Shown: positions 39,065 to 49,089, counted from the first letter of the stretch. The stretch is DNA of 64,000 bases from Anaerobacillus alkalidiazotrophicus (GCF_001866055.1 NZ_MLQS01000001.1:1297615-1361614); one strand, 5' to 3'. Numbers and translations are program-made. The notes: generated by a model not told the origin, from the letters alone.

Positions 39065-40033
39065 ATGAAACTAGGTGTGTTTACAGTATTATTTTCTCAA
39101 AATAATTTTGAAGAAATGTTAGATATCGTTCAAAAAGCAGGCGTTCAAGCGGTAGAAATCGGTACAGGATGTTATCCAGGAAATGCTCATTGTAATCTTG
39201 ATGAGCTATTAGAAAGTGAAGAGTTACGTAAAGATTATTTACAAAAAATAGAATCTCGTGGTATCCAAATTAGCGCATTTAGCTGTCATGGTAACCCGAT
39301 TTCACCGGAAAAGTCATTTGCAGAAGAGTCACATGAAACATTATTGAAAACGATTAAACTTGCTAGTTTAATGAATGTTCCGGTTGTTAATTGTTTCTCT
39401 GGAACAGCTGGTGATCATGAAGAAGCAAAATATCCAAACTGGCCAGTAACACCATGGCCAAATGAATTTGGCGATGTGTTGAAGTGGCAGTGGGAAGAGA
39501 AATTGATTCCTTATTGGAAAGAAGTTGGACAGTTCGCACAAGACCATAACGTGAAGATAGGTTTAGAACTTCATGGCGGATTTTTAGTGCATACGCCATA
39601 CACGCTTTTAAAATTAAGAGAAGCAACATGTGATGCCATTGGTGCTAACCTTGATCCAAGTCATCTTTGGTGGCAAGGAATTGATCCAGTAGCAGCTATT
39701 AAAATTCTTGGTAAAGAAAATGCCATTCACCATTTTCACGCAAAAGATACGTACATTGACCAAGAGAATGTCAATATGTACGGATTAACGGATATGCAGC
39801 CTTATGGGGAAGTACAAACAAGAGCATGGACGTTCCGTTCAGTAGGGTGTGGTCATAGTATCCAAGAGTGGTCAGATATGATCAGTGCATTACGCACTTA
39901 TGGATATGACTATGTTGTCAGTATTGAACATGAAGATCCACTTATGTCGATTGAAGAAGGCTTCCAACGAGCAGTAACAAATTTAAAATCAGTCATCATT
40001 GCAGAAAAACCTACGGATGCTTGGTGGGTGTAA
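39065..40033 (+). CDS. Sugar phosphate isomerase/epimerase (second copy)
   Basis: A 322-residue TIM barrel of the xylose-isomerase-like family, longer than its operon partner. Motifs: QAVEIGTGCYPGNAHC, ISAFSCHGNPISP, GLELHGGFLVH, ANLDPSHLWWQG, HHFHAKDTYID and SIEHEDPL, containing the expected metal-binding E, D, H and E residues. TAGGAGGC precedes ATG 39065. A Gfo/Idh gene follows 25 bases later. Likely acts on a keto-sugar made by the dehydrogenases. Confidence 0.9.
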   Translation: MKLGVFTVLFSQNNFEEMLDIVQKAGVQAVEIGTGCYPGNAHCNLDELLESEELRKDYLQKIESRGIQISAFSCHGNPISPEKSFAEESHETLLKTIKLASLMNVPVVNCFSGTAGDHEEAKYPNWPVTPWPNEFGDVLKWQWEEKLIPYWKEVGQFAQDHNVKIGLELHGGFLVHTPYTLLKLREATCDAIGANLDPSHLWWQGIDPVAAIKILGKENAIHHFHAKDTYIDQENVNMYGLTDMQPYGEVQTRAWTFRSVGCGHSIQEWSDMISALRTYGYDYVVSIEHEDPLMSIEEGFQRAVTNLKSVIIAEKPTDAWWV

Positions 40034-40058
40034 AACTTACGTAAGGGGAGTGGATAAA

Positions 40059-41111
40059 ATGGGAATGAAACTTGGTATTATCGGTTATGGCGGCATGGGC
40101 TATTGGCACGGTGAATATGCACCACGAGCTGGAGTTGAAGTAGTTGCCGCTTATGATGTTGATCCAAAACGCTTAGAAATGGCGAAAGACAATGGTATTG
40201 AAGCTTATGATAATTTAGATGAGTTTTTAAAACATGATGGAATGAATTTTGTCGTCATTGCTACACCAAATGACGTTCATAAAGAATTAACGATCAAATC
40301 AATGCACGCAGGTATGCATGTCATGGTTGAAAAACCCGCAACGATGTCAGTGACTGACTGGGATGATATGGTGGCTGAAAGTGAGAAAACGGGTCAGATT
40401 TTAACGGTTCACCAAAACCGTCGTTGGGATAAAGATTACAATGTGATGCGTAAAGTTGTCGAAGAAGGAAAAATCGGTGAAGTTTTGTCCATCGAAAGTC
40501 GTGTATTTGGAACAGGTGGAGCGTTCTTCGGTTGGCGCAGTTTTCCTGAATATGGTGGCGGCATGATTTTGGATTGGGGCGTTCACCTCTTTGACCAATT
40601 ATTAGGTATGTACCCTGATATTAAAGTAACAAATGTTTATGCGAAACTAATGACTGTACTTGATCAAAAAGTAGACGATTATTTTAAAGTAACACTTACA
40701 TTGGAAAACGGTCCGTTACTACATGTAGAAGTAGGAACGTATGCTTTCTATAAGCTACCTCGCTGGTATGTTATCGGAAATGAAGGTACATTACAAATTG
40801 ATGATTTTGATTGTGAAAAGGGTGGCTATATGAAACCACGTTATACGGATACGCCAGTCGCTGAAGTAGTTGTCATGACATCTGCAGGTCCAACACGTAT
40901 GATGGCACCTCGACCACCAGAAACAAAGGAAGACTTCCCACTACCAGAAGTAGAAACTGATTGGACAGAACTTTACCAAAATTTAGTGGGTGTAATGGAA
41001 GGAAAAGAGGACTTGATTGTCAAGCCGCATCAGGTTCGTAGAGTACTAGAATTGATCGAAGTCATCTTCCAGTCAGCTGAGGAAGATCGTTCAATAGAGG
41101 TACGTATTTAA
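40059..41111 (+). CDS. Gfo/Idh/MocA-family dehydrogenase (second in operon)
   Basis: A 350-residue enzyme with the Rossmann motif LGIIGYGGMGYWHGEY, catalytic lysine in VEKPATMSVTD (about 98) and domain-2 motif GGGMILDWGVHLFDQLLG. AAGGGGAGTGG supports ATG 40059; the ORF opens earlier at 39999 inside the preceding gene without a ribosome site. Last gene of the operon, followed by a terminator. Two distinct dehydrogenases in one operon would allow oxidation at one step and reduction of the product at another. Confidence 0.9.
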   Translation: MGMKLGIIGYGGMGYWHGEYAPRAGVEVVAAYDVDPKRLEMAKDNGIEAYDNLDEFLKHDGMNFVVIATPNDVHKELTIKSMHAGMHVMVEKPATMSVTDWDDMVAESEKTGQILTVHQNRRWDKDYNVMRKVVEEGKIGEVLSIESRVFGTGGAFFGWRSFPEYGGGMILDWGVHLFDQLLGMYPDIKVTNVYAKLMTVLDQKVDDYFKVTLTLENGPLLHVEVGTYAFYKLPRWYVIGNEGTLQIDDFDCEKGGYMKPRYTDTPVAEVVVMTSAGPTRMMAPRPPETKEDFPLPEVETDWTELYQNLVGVMEGKEDLIVKPHQVRRVLELIEVIFQSAEEDRSIEVRI

Positions 41112-41152
41112 TATTTTAGATTTATTAGTGAAAGAAATTTATTTATACTAGA

Positions 41153-41201
41153 AGAAAGGATCCTATAATCAAATTTAAAAAGATTATAGATTCTTTCTTT
41201 T
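41153..41201 (+). terminator. Terminator of the isomerase/dehydrogenase operon
   Basis: AGAAAGGATCCTATAATC pairs with GATTATAGATTCTTTCT with a small bulge, followed by TTTCAG. Confidence 0.8.
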
Positions 41202-41255
41202 CAGTGTTTTTACAATTTTAAATAATAGAAATTTAGGAAAAGGACTGATTTGGAA

Positions 41256-42224
41256 ATGGCAGAGAAATGGTTGGTTGGTGTTGATATTGGTGGAACGACG
41301 ATTAAACTAGCGTTTATTAGTGAAGCTGGTGAAATCATGACAAAATGGGAAATTGACACAGATAAAAGCAATAATGGACAACAAATTCCTACTGATATTG
41401 CGAAAGCTATTCAAACAAAATTAATCGAACTAGATCAACAGAAAGAGAAACTAATTGGCATTGGGATCGGTGCACCTGGTCCAGTTAACTTTCATGATGG
41501 ATCAATCGAAGTAGCTGTAAATTTGGGGTGGAAAAACTTCCCTCTAAAAGCGCTTCTTGAGCAAGAACTTGGCTTACCTGTCGTTGTTGACAATGATGCG
41601 AATTTAGCAGCACTAGGTGAAATGTGGAAAGGTGCTGGAGAAGGAGCGAACGATTTAATTTTTGTTACATTAGGTACAGGTGTTGGTGGCGGTATTATCT
41701 CAAGCGGGAAGATCGTACACGGAATTAATGGGGCTGGTGGTGAAATTGGCCATGTAACATCAGTGATAGAAGGTGGAGCACCATGTAATTGTGGGAAAAA
41801 AGGCTGTCTTGAAACCATCGCATCTGCAACAGGTATTGCTCGATTAGCAGTAGAAGCGATTTCTTCTACGGATACACCTAGTCAATTAAGAGAGTTATAC
41901 AATGAGCAAAAGAACTTAACAGCAAAACAAGTACTAGATGCAGCAAAAGAAAAGGACGAGCTTGCTAAAAACGTGATTGATCAAGTAACCCTTCATTTAG
42001 GGTTAGCGTTAGCAAATTTATCTAATGGTTTAAATCCAGAAAAGATTGTTATTGGTGGTGGTGTTTCTAAAGCGGGAGATACAATACTAGTACCCGTGAA
42101 AGAACAGTTTGCTCGCTTTGCATTCCCTAGAGTGTTAGATGGTGTAGAAATAACAATTGCAACAATCGGTAACGACGCAGGTGTCATTGGTGGCGCTTGG
42201 TTAGCCAAAACAAATTTTAGATAA
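41256..42224 (+). CDS. glcK: ROK-family glucokinase
   Basis: A 322-residue ATP-dependent hexokinase of the ROK family, converting the free glucose released by the intracellular glucosidases to glucose 6-phosphate. Motifs: phosphate-binding GVDIGGTTIKLAF, DNDANLAALGEMW with the catalytic Asp, GAGGEIGHV, the zinc-binding CNCGKKGCLE and GGGVSKAG. ATG 41256 gives the family-typical N-terminus; TTG 41250 is closer to AAAGGAC. It stands alone between two terminators. Confidence 0.92.
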   Translation: MAEKWLVGVDIGGTTIKLAFISEAGEIMTKWEIDTDKSNNGQQIPTDIAKAIQTKLIELDQQKEKLIGIGIGAPGPVNFHDGSIEVAVNLGWKNFPLKALLEQELGLPVVVDNDANLAALGEMWKGAGEGANDLIFVTLGTGVGGGIISSGKIVHGINGAGGEIGHVTSVIEGGAPCNCGKKGCLETIASATGIARLAVEAISSTDTPSQLRELYNEQKNLTAKQVLDAAKEKDELAKNVIDQVTLHLGLALANLSNGLNPEKIVIGGGVSKAGDTILVPVKEQFARFAFPRVLDGVEITIATIGNDAGVIGGAWLAKTNFR

Positions 42225-42262
42225 AACGAGCTTAACAAGCATTTAATCTTAAATATACTACT

Positions 42263-42292
42263 GAAAGCATATCTACGTGAAGATATGCTTTC
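42263..42292 (+). terminator. Terminator of glcK
   Basis: GAAAGCATATCT pairs with AGATATGCTTTC; short T tail. Confidence 0.8.
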
Positions 42293-42325
42293 GTACTTTA
42301 CCTAATAAAAGTAGGGGGCATTTCA

Positions 42326-44122
42326 GTGGTTAAGACAAGCATAAGAAATAAATTGATCGTCCTATTATTGTTAGTAACCATTGTCCCATTTGGTAGCGCC
42401 ATCTTTGTAACCTATATTTATACAAAGGAATCGTTAAATGACCAAGCTATTCAAACAAACCTCAATCTTCTTTATCAAGGAAAAGTAAATATCGAAGGTT
42501 ATCTAAGTGAGCTAAATAACCATACATTATCGATTTATAGAAACGTAGATTTCATGAAACATTTAAAAATTAGTCCTTTTCCTTATGATTATTTAGCTCA
42601 ACGCGTAATAAGCAACATGTTACTTACAATATTATATGCAGATGACGATATACAACGAGTTTCATTATCAGGTATAGAAAGTACAAGCTTGGTTACAGCT
42701 TCTAGACGTTCTTCCGTTGCCTACTTCGAAAATGTGATTGACCCTAATCAGGAGAACAACTTAGTTGCTAAGGTAAGCCCATATAATCTTTATATAAAAT
42801 CTAACCCTCAATCCAAAGAAAAAGGTTTAACCTCTTTTACTTTACATCGGTCAATTGTTAATGTTCCATCTAGTGAGGTGCTCGGTTTTATTTCATTAGA
42901 AGTTGTCCCTCGTAAGGTAGGACAGTTAAGCAAGCACTTGTATGATGAGGGAAAAGAGGAATTTTATATTTTCACTCCTGAGGGAAATGTTGTTTACAGC
43001 TCTCAATATGGTGTGAAAACAGAAAATGCTTTTGAGCCTTGGGGGCAAAAGTTACTTGAGGCTTCTGAGTTAAGTGGTTCTATAATATGGAATGATGAAA
43101 ATTTTCATGGAGTCATCGTTTATGAGACGATTTCGCCACATTTAGGTGGTTGGATGTTAGTAAAACGACTTCCATATCATACTTTGCACGAAAGTGCCTA
43201 TGGTGTGGCGATGATCAATATTGTATTTGGGGTAATTGGTATTTTCATTGCTGTTTTAGCGACATTATTTGTTTCATATAAAATTACTTCACCAATAAGA
43301 ATCCTAGTGAAAAACATTCGCCAAGTCGAAAAGGGAAATATGCAGGCAAAATTCCAATCATTAGGAAGTGATGAAATAGGTGTGCTTGGTGAAAGATTTA
43401 AAATCATGATGGAGCGGATTAATAAGCTTATAGATCGTGAGTATAAGCTAGAATTAGAAAACAAAACTAATCAATTAAAAGTATTGCAGTCACAAATAAA
43501 TCCGCATTTTTTATATAATACACTACAATCAATTGGAACAATGGCATTAAAAAGTAAGAATAAAGAAGTCTACTCGGCGTTAACTGACCTTTCTCAGATT
43601 ATGAGATATGGCATGAATACAGATGAGGGAGTTGTTTCTCTAGTAAAAGAGGTTAATTATATTAAAGCCTATTTATTGTTACAAAGGCAAAGATTTAGTG
43701 ATGATTTTGAATATATACTAGACGTTGAAGAAGATGTCTTAGATGTAAAGGTACCAAAAATGACTTTACAGCCGATCATTGAAAACTATTTTAAACATGG
43801 ATTTCATGCGAACGATGGCGTAGGGAAGTTGACAATCGAGTGTAAACGTAAAGAATCTACTTTGCTAATAAAAATTCGTGATAATGGAACAGGAGTATCA
43901 GAGGAACGCCTTTGTGACATTGTTCATCATTTAAATGCAGAGCACAACCGTGGGCGCGAAGATACAAATATTGGACTTAAAAATGTGTACGTACGTTTGA
44001 AACTTTATTATTCAAACAAAGCTACGTTTGAACTTCAAAATTTAGACGAAGGCGGCTTCCTTGTAACAATGAAGCTCCCACTTGAAATAGGAGGTAGCAG
44101 AGATGAAGGCAATCATCGTTGA
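42326..44122 (+). CDS. YesM-family sensor histidine kinase (second system)
   Basis: A 598-residue membrane kinase: TM1 at about 10-32, an extracytoplasmic sensor domain, TM2 at about 294-316, HAMP, the phospho-acceptor His394 in QINPHFLYNTLQ and an ATPase domain (IENYFKHGF, IRDNGTGV). GTAGGGGGC precedes GTG 42326. The stop lies 20 bases inside the following regulator gene. The next operon is a sugar ABC importer, so the ligand is probably its sugar; compare the first system at 24386. Confidence 0.9.
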   Translation: MVKTSIRNKLIVLLLLVTIVPFGSAIFVTYIYTKESLNDQAIQTNLNLLYQGKVNIEGYLSELNNHTLSIYRNVDFMKHLKISPFPYDYLAQRVISNMLLTILYADDDIQRVSLSGIESTSLVTASRRSSVAYFENVIDPNQENNLVAKVSPYNLYIKSNPQSKEKGLTSFTLHRSIVNVPSSEVLGFISLEVVPRKVGQLSKHLYDEGKEEFYIFTPEGNVVYSSQYGVKTENAFEPWGQKLLEASELSGSIIWNDENFHGVIVYETISPHLGGWMLVKRLPYHTLHESAYGVAMINIVFGVIGIFIAVLATLFVSYKITSPIRILVKNIRQVEKGNMQAKFQSLGSDEIGVLGERFKIMMERINKLIDREYKLELENKTNQLKVLQSQINPHFLYNTLQSIGTMALKSKNKEVYSALTDLSQIMRYGMNTDEGVVSLVKEVNYIKAYLLLQRQRFSDDFEYILDVEEDVLDVKVPKMTLQPIIENYFKHGFHANDGVGKLTIECKRKESTLLIKIRDNGTGVSEERLCDIVHHLNAEHNRGREDTNIGLKNVYVRLKLYYSNKATFELQNLDEGGFLVTMKLPLEIGGSRDEGNHR

Positions 44123-45704
44123 TGATGAAAAACATGTTCGTGAAGGTTTGATGTTATTAGCTGATTGGGAAAATCAAGGAATTAAAACAATTTTTGAAGC
44201 CTCAGATGTAGAAGAAGCAATAGAGATCATTTCAAAGCATAAGCCTGAAATTATTTTTACTGATATGAACATGCCTAAACGAGATGGAATCGATCTATTA
44301 AAATGGCTTCATACTTCAAAGTTGAATTGTAAGACTATTGTAGTTAGCGGTTATGATGATTTTCATTATATGAGAAATGCTATCGCATGTGGGAGCTTTG
44401 ATTATATTTTAAAACCTATTCAAGAGGATATTTTAAATGAAACGTTAGCTAAAGCTGTACATGAATGGAAGGAACAAAATCAAGACAGATTATCAAATAT
44501 TGAGAATAATAAGGTGATTAATGAAGTAAAGCCATTATTTTGGGATTACCTTCTATCTGGAATACTGGATAAGCCTAACTTATCGACTCGAGCTATTGAA
44601 CAAATTGAAAAAGTATATCAGGTTAATGTATCATCATCTCCACTCACAATCGCTTTAATTCCAATGAAAATGATCATTCAAAAGAAATATCGAGATGATG
44701 TCAATTTAGCTTTCTTTTCTTTATTAAATATTTGCAATGAAGTGTTGAGTGAGCGGAAAATGGGAATTGCCTTTCGCAACATGAATAAGGAAGAAGAACT
44801 TGTCCTAATTCTATGGAAAAATAACGGAATAAAAGTAGCATTAGAACAAATATCTACAATGATTTATCAATGTACAGCGGTCCAGTCTCCAATCGTTATA
44901 GGGCAATCATCTATTAAATGTAATGAGGCTTATGATTCGTCAGTTCACTCTCTTCTAAATTACAATTTATTGGAAAATGGTAGGGGCATTAAAGTTGTAT
45001 TGGAAAAAAAACCAATAACAAAGTCGATTATTCATCTCTTTGATTACTCTGAGGAAATAAAATGGGCGATACAAAGCGGTAGTACCGAGCAAATAGATGG
45101 TATTTTAGAGAAAATTCATCAAATGTTTGTAAAAGATAACTATTTTTCATTAGAGCAAATACAAATTTGGGAAAATCAGTTTGAACTCTTAAAGGATCAC
45201 TGGTTAAAAGAATATGAGATTCAACGACAGAAAAATTTATATCAGGGATTCGATTATTGGGATGATTTTGGATTTTTTTCGCTCTCTAAATTTAAAGAAG
45301 AGAAGAGAAAAGAATTTTATGATTTGATAGAAACTGTGTTTAATGTTCAATTTAAAAAAGAAAAATCCAGTGTTGAAATGATAGAAGAGTATATTAGAGC
45401 AAACTATGAAAAAGACATCAAACTTCAAGATATCGCTGATCGGTTTTATTTAAGTAGAGAATATATTTCAAGAAAGTTTAAACAAGAATATCACGAGACG
45501 ATTACAGATTACCTCACAAAAATTCGCATTGAAAGAGCAAAAGGGTTATTAGAAAATCCTTATTTGAAAATATATGATATTGCAGAGGCTGTCGGCTATC
45601 AAAACGATAAATATTTTATTAAAGTATTTAAAAAATTAGAAGGTATGACACCGAACGAATATCGAAGCCAAATACGATGTCTGACACCGAAAATGGACAA
45701 ATGA
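44103..45704 (+). CDS. YesN-family response regulator (second system)
   Basis: A 533-residue regulator with receiver domain (IIVDDEKHVREG, phospho-Asp54 in FTDMNMPKRDG, lysine in YILKPIQ), a long middle region, and a C-terminal AraC double HTH (KLQDIADRFYLSREYISRKF, then IAEAVGYQNDKYFIKVFKKL and GMTPNEYR). AATAGGAGGTAGC precedes ATG 44103, which overlaps the kinase gene by 20 bases. It probably activates the ABC operon starting at 45928, whose promoter has a good -10 and no clear -35. Confidence 0.92.
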   Translation: MKAIIVDDEKHVREGLMLLADWENQGIKTIFEASDVEEAIEIISKHKPEIIFTDMNMPKRDGIDLLKWLHTSKLNCKTIVVSGYDDFHYMRNAIACGSFDYILKPIQEDILNETLAKAVHEWKEQNQDRLSNIENNKVINEVKPLFWDYLLSGILDKPNLSTRAIEQIEKVYQVNVSSSPLTIALIPMKMIIQKKYRDDVNLAFFSLLNICNEVLSERKMGIAFRNMNKEEELVLILWKNNGIKVALEQISTMIYQCTAVQSPIVIGQSSIKCNEAYDSSVHSLLNYNLLENGRGIKVVLEKKPITKSIIHLFDYSEEIKWAIQSGSTEQIDGILEKIHQMFVKDNYFSLEQIQIWENQFELLKDHWLKEYEIQRQKNLYQGFDYWDDFGFFSLSKFKEEKRKEFYDLIETVFNVQFKKEKSSVEMIEEYIRANYEKDIKLQDIADRFYLSREYISRKFKQEYHETITDYLTKIRIERAKGLLENPYLKIYDIAEAVGYQNDKYFIKVFKKLEGMTPNEYRSQIRCLTPKMDK

Positions 45705-45734
45705 TCGAAGTGGCCGTGTGGATTGGACATTTTT

Positions 45735-45768
45735 AAGAGGAGATTAGGAGAAAGGCTATTCTCCTCTT
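45735..45768 (+). terminator. Terminator-like hairpin after the second YesN gene
   Basis: AAGAGGAGA pairs with TCTCCTCTT; the tail AAATTTT is weak. Confidence 0.65.
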
Positions 45769-45794
45769 AAATTTTGAATGTTTTTGAGTGATAG

Positions 45795-45845
45795 ATAAAG
45801 GTGTACATTATTGATCTGTAAGAGGTCAAAAAAGTGCACCTTTAT
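45795..45845 (+). terminator. Second hairpin before the ABC operon
   Basis: ATAAAGGTGTAC pairs with GTGCACCTTTAT with one wobble pair. No T run follows; it could be a regulator site or a decayed terminator. Confidence 0.45.
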
Positions 45846-45883
45846 AGTCAATCCTGTTACTATTCTCACATCCTAGTTATTTA

Positions 45884-45903
45884 TATAATGAAAGCGTAAT
45901 CAA
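45884..45903 (+). promoter_or_regulatory. Promoter and cre-like site of the second sugar ABC operon
   Basis: TATAAT at 45884-45889 without a recognisable -35, overlapped by ATGAAAGCGTAATCAA, a cre-like sequence placed just where CcpA binding would block transcription. Activation by the neighbouring YesN regulator and repression by CcpA are inferred. Confidence 0.6.
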
Positions 45904-45927
45904 AATATTGTAGGTGGTGAAAGTAAC

Positions 45928-46866
45928 GTGGAAAAAATGTTGGAAGTAAATTTGAAAACGAATACAAAAACTGAGACGACATCTAAAAGTAGAGTTAAGT
46001 TGAAAAAAATAGTAAGCTATGCTGCTTTTGTTGGACCGGCTCTTTTATTCTTTATTGTTATTCAAATTATTCCATTTATTATGGGAGTTTACTATTCTTT
46101 TACATCTTGGAACGGAGTTAGTTCAGTCGTTGAATGGGTAGGTTTTGACAATTATAAGCGAATTTTTACAAGTGATGAGAGGTTCTTTAACTCCTTCATG
46201 TTTACAACCAAATTTATGTTCACAGCAGTTGCAATTAGTAATTTGATTGGGTTTACTTTAGCGTTAATATTAAATGCTGCTTTGAAAACGAAAAATATAT
46301 TACGTACAGTATTTTTTCTTCCAAACGTCATTGGTGGACTACTACTAGGTTTTATTTGGCAGTTCATTTTTGTTAGAGGATTTGCGGCAGTAGGTGATTT
46401 AACGAACATTGCATTCTTTCAACAAGCTTGGTTAGGTGATGCTGATACAGCTTTTTGGGGTCTAGTCATTGTATTTGCGTGGCAAATCAGTGGGTATATG
46501 ATGATTATCTATATTGCAGCACTACAAGGTGTTGATTACTCATTAATAGAAGCAGCTAAAATTGACGGAGCAAATGCTTTTACTACTCTTACAAAAGTGA
46601 TTATTCCGTTAATTCTACCGGCGTTTACAATCTGTTTTTTCTTAACGATTTCAATGGCGTTTAAAATCTTTGACCTTAACTTGTCACTTACGGGTGGAGG
46701 ACCATTTAACTCGACACAATCGGTTGCAATTAATATTTATCAAGAAGCATTTACAAACAATAATTACGGATTAGGGACAGCTAAATCAATTTTATTCTTC
46801 CTAATCGTAGCAATTGTTACAACGATACAAGTTATGTATACGAAGAAAAAGGAGGTTGAAGCATAA
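45928..46866 (+). CDS. Sugar ABC transporter permease (MalF/UgpA type)
   Basis: A 312-residue CUT1 permease with a charged N-terminal tail of about 30 residues and six membrane segments; EAA loop IEAAKIDGANAFTTL at about 210. AGGTGGTGAAAG precedes GTG 45928; ATG 45937 is an alternative. It overlaps the following permease by one base. Closest in layout to the truncated permease at the window start, which may be a paralogue with another substrate. Confidence 0.92.
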   Translation: MEKMLEVNLKTNTKTETTSKSRVKLKKIVSYAAFVGPALLFFIVIQIIPFIMGVYYSFTSWNGVSSVVEWVGFDNYKRIFTSDERFFNSFMFTTKFMFTAVAISNLIGFTLALILNAALKTKNILRTVFFLPNVIGGLLLGFIWQFIFVRGFAAVGDLTNIAFFQQAWLGDADTAFWGLVIVFAWQISGYMMIIYIAALQGVDYSLIEAAKIDGANAFTTLTKVIIPLILPAFTICFFLTISMAFKIFDLNLSLTGGGPFNSTQSVAINIYQEAFTNNNYGLGTAKSILFFLIVAIVTTIQVMYTKKKEVEA

Positions 46867-47693
46867 TGAATCCCAAATATACAAAAAAGACTTTTACATT
46901 GGAAATTTTTGCGATTTTATTAGCGTTGATATTCATGGTTCCTTTTTATTTCGTTATCGTAAACTCAGTAAAAAGCTTCTCAGAAATTCTAGTAGATGCT
47001 GCAGCGTTACCAAGTAAAATTTTATTTTCAAACTATGCGAAAGTGTGGGACATTCTAAATTTTCCAACAGCGTTTATAAATTCTTTCGTTATCACTGTTT
47101 TTAGTATTATTGGAATTGTCGTTATTTCGTCAATGGCAGCATGGAAAATGGTAAGAACACCAGGAATTTTGAGTAAAGTTCTTTTTATCTGGTTTGTTTC
47201 AGCAATGGTTATACCATTCCAAACGGTTATGATCCCGTTAATTAAACTAGGCGGAATGTTAGGGATTATGAACAGCATCCCTGGAATCATCATGATGTAT
47301 TTTGGCTTTGGTGTACCGCTTTCACTCTTTCTCTACCATGGCTTTATTAAAACGGTACCAGTTGAAATAGAAGAAGCTGCTACTATCGATGGGTGTACAC
47401 AATTTGGAGTGTTTTGGAGAATAGTTTTCCCACTATTAAAACCGATTACGATAACAGTCATTATTTTAAATACATTATGGATTTGGAATGATTACTTATT
47501 ACCGCTTCTTGTCTTACAAGATGCATCTTTACGAACCATACCACTGGCCACTAGCTCGTTTTTTGCTCAATACACAAAACAGTGGGATATGGGACTAGCT
47601 GCATTAGTATTAGGGATTACACCAATCATCATTTTCTTCTTATTTTTACAAAAGCAAATTATTAAAGGGATTGCTTCTGGATCGATTAAGTAG
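46866..47693 (+). CDS. Sugar ABC transporter permease (MalG/UgpE type)
   Basis: A 275-residue CUT1 permease with six membrane segments and the EAA loop EEAATIDGCTQFGVFW at about 172-187. GGAGG lies a few bases before ATG 46866 inside the end of the preceding gene, so translation is coupled. The binding-protein gene follows after 93 bases, an inverted order compared with malEFG. Confidence 0.92.
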   Translation: MNPKYTKKTFTLEIFAILLALIFMVPFYFVIVNSVKSFSEILVDAAALPSKILFSNYAKVWDILNFPTAFINSFVITVFSIIGIVVISSMAAWKMVRTPGILSKVLFIWFVSAMVIPFQTVMIPLIKLGGMLGIMNSIPGIIMMYFGFGVPLSLFLYHGFIKTVPVEIEEAATIDGCTQFGVFWRIVFPLLKPITITVIILNTLWIWNDYLLPLLVLQDASLRTIPLATSSFFAQYTKQWDMGLAALVLGITPIIIFFLFLQKQIIKGIASGSIK

Positions 47694-47786
47694 AGTATTT
47701 ATGTACTAAATCTGTTATTAAATTTTGCAGCTTTGTTGCAAAACTATATAAAAAATATCAAAAAGTTTGAGGAGGTCAATGGTCTT

Positions 47787-49067
47787 ATGAAACGTTTACT
47801 AGGTTTATGTTTATCAATGATTTTATCGGTAGGTATTCTTGCTGCTTGTGGTAGTAAATCAGAAGAAAGTTCTGGAGGGGAAGTTAAATCTGATGATAGT
47901 GATAAGGTAGTAACTCTTAATTTATTCAATCCTAAAGTTGAAATTGCTGATGAGTTACAAGAATTACTTAAGGAATTTGAAGCAGAACATCCCAATATTA
48001 AATTTTCACTTGAAACCATTGGTGGTGGTGCAGATAGTGATGCTGCATTAAAAGCAAAATTTGCTTCTGGCCAAGCACCTGATATTTTTAACAACGGTGG
48101 TTTCAAGCAGTTAGAGCTTTGGAAAGAACATTTAGCAGATTTATCAGATGAACCATGGGTAGAACATCTACTACCGATTGGAGCAGCACCAATGACTGAT
48201 GAAGATGGGAAACTGTATGGTATGCCTTTTAACCTTGAAGGATATGGCTTTATTTATAATAAAGATTTATTTGAACAAGCGGGAGTTACAGAAGCACCAA
48301 AGACAATATCTGAATTAATCGATGCAGCTGAAAAATTAGAACAAAATGGTATTACTCCATTTGCAGCAGGTTATGGTGAATGGTGGGTTGTAGGACAGCA
48401 CTTAATTAATGTTCCTTTTGCTCAACAAGATGATCCAAATGCTTTTATCGAGAACCTAACAAATGGTACAGAAACTTTTAAAGGTAATTCTCATTTTGAA
48501 AACTTCAAACAAATTATAGATGCAGAAATTAAATTTGGAAATACAAATCCATTAACAACAGATTACAATACACAAGTTACATTATTTGCTACAGGTCAAG
48601 CTGCAATGCTTCAGCAAGGAAACTGGACTGAAAACATGATTTATGAAATAAATCCTGATATGAATATGGCATTTCTACCGATCCCATTAAATGATGAAGA
48701 AGGTGCCGATCGCTTACCTGTAGGGGTTCCAAATAGCTGGGTTATTAACAAGAACTCTGAACATATTGAAGAGGCAAAGTTATTTTTAAATTGGATGGTT
48801 TCTTCAGAAGTAGGACAACGCTATATTACAGAAGAGTTTGCATTCATTCCTGCTTTCGATAATATTGAACCTACTGGATTAGGGGCATTAGGAGAGTCTA
48901 TTTTAGAGTATTCTTTAGCAGATAAAACGATACCATGGACATGGTTTATGTGGCTTGATGGAGCTAACCAGGATTTCGGAGCAGCAATTCAAGAGTATGC
49001 AGCAGAACAAATTGATTATGAGACAATGTTAGAGCGTCTACAAACTGCTTGGGATAGTAGAAAGTAA
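47787..49067 (+). CDS. Sugar-binding lipoprotein of the second ABC importer
   Basis: A 426-residue family 1 solute-binding protein, lipid-anchored (lipobox SVGILAACGSK). Other features are a D/E-rich linker after the cysteine, FASGQAPDIFNNGG and GMPFNLEGYGFIYNKDLF. GAGGAGGTC supports ATG 47787; upstream in-frame codons are non-credible. Position after its two permeases and the YesMN pair suggests an oligosaccharide importer under YesN control. It lacks a neighbouring hydrolase, so the substrate is open. Confidence 0.92.
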   Translation: MKRLLGLCLSMILSVGILAACGSKSEESSGGEVKSDDSDKVVTLNLFNPKVEIADELQELLKEFEAEHPNIKFSLETIGGGADSDAALKAKFASGQAPDIFNNGGFKQLELWKEHLADLSDEPWVEHLLPIGAAPMTDEDGKLYGMPFNLEGYGFIYNKDLFEQAGVTEAPKTISELIDAAEKLEQNGITPFAAGYGEWWVVGQHLINVPFAQQDDPNAFIENLTNGTETFKGNSHFENFKQIIDAEIKFGNTNPLTTDYNTQVTLFATGQAAMLQQGNWTENMIYEINPDMNMAFLPIPLNDEEGADRLPVGVPNSWVINKNSEHIEEAKLFLNWMVSSEVGQRYITEEFAFIPAFDNIEPTGLGALGESILEYSLADKTIPWTWFMWLDGANQDFGAAIQEYAAEQIDYETMLERLQTAWDSRK

Positions 49068-49089
49068 TTGTTTATACCCCCTTTATATA

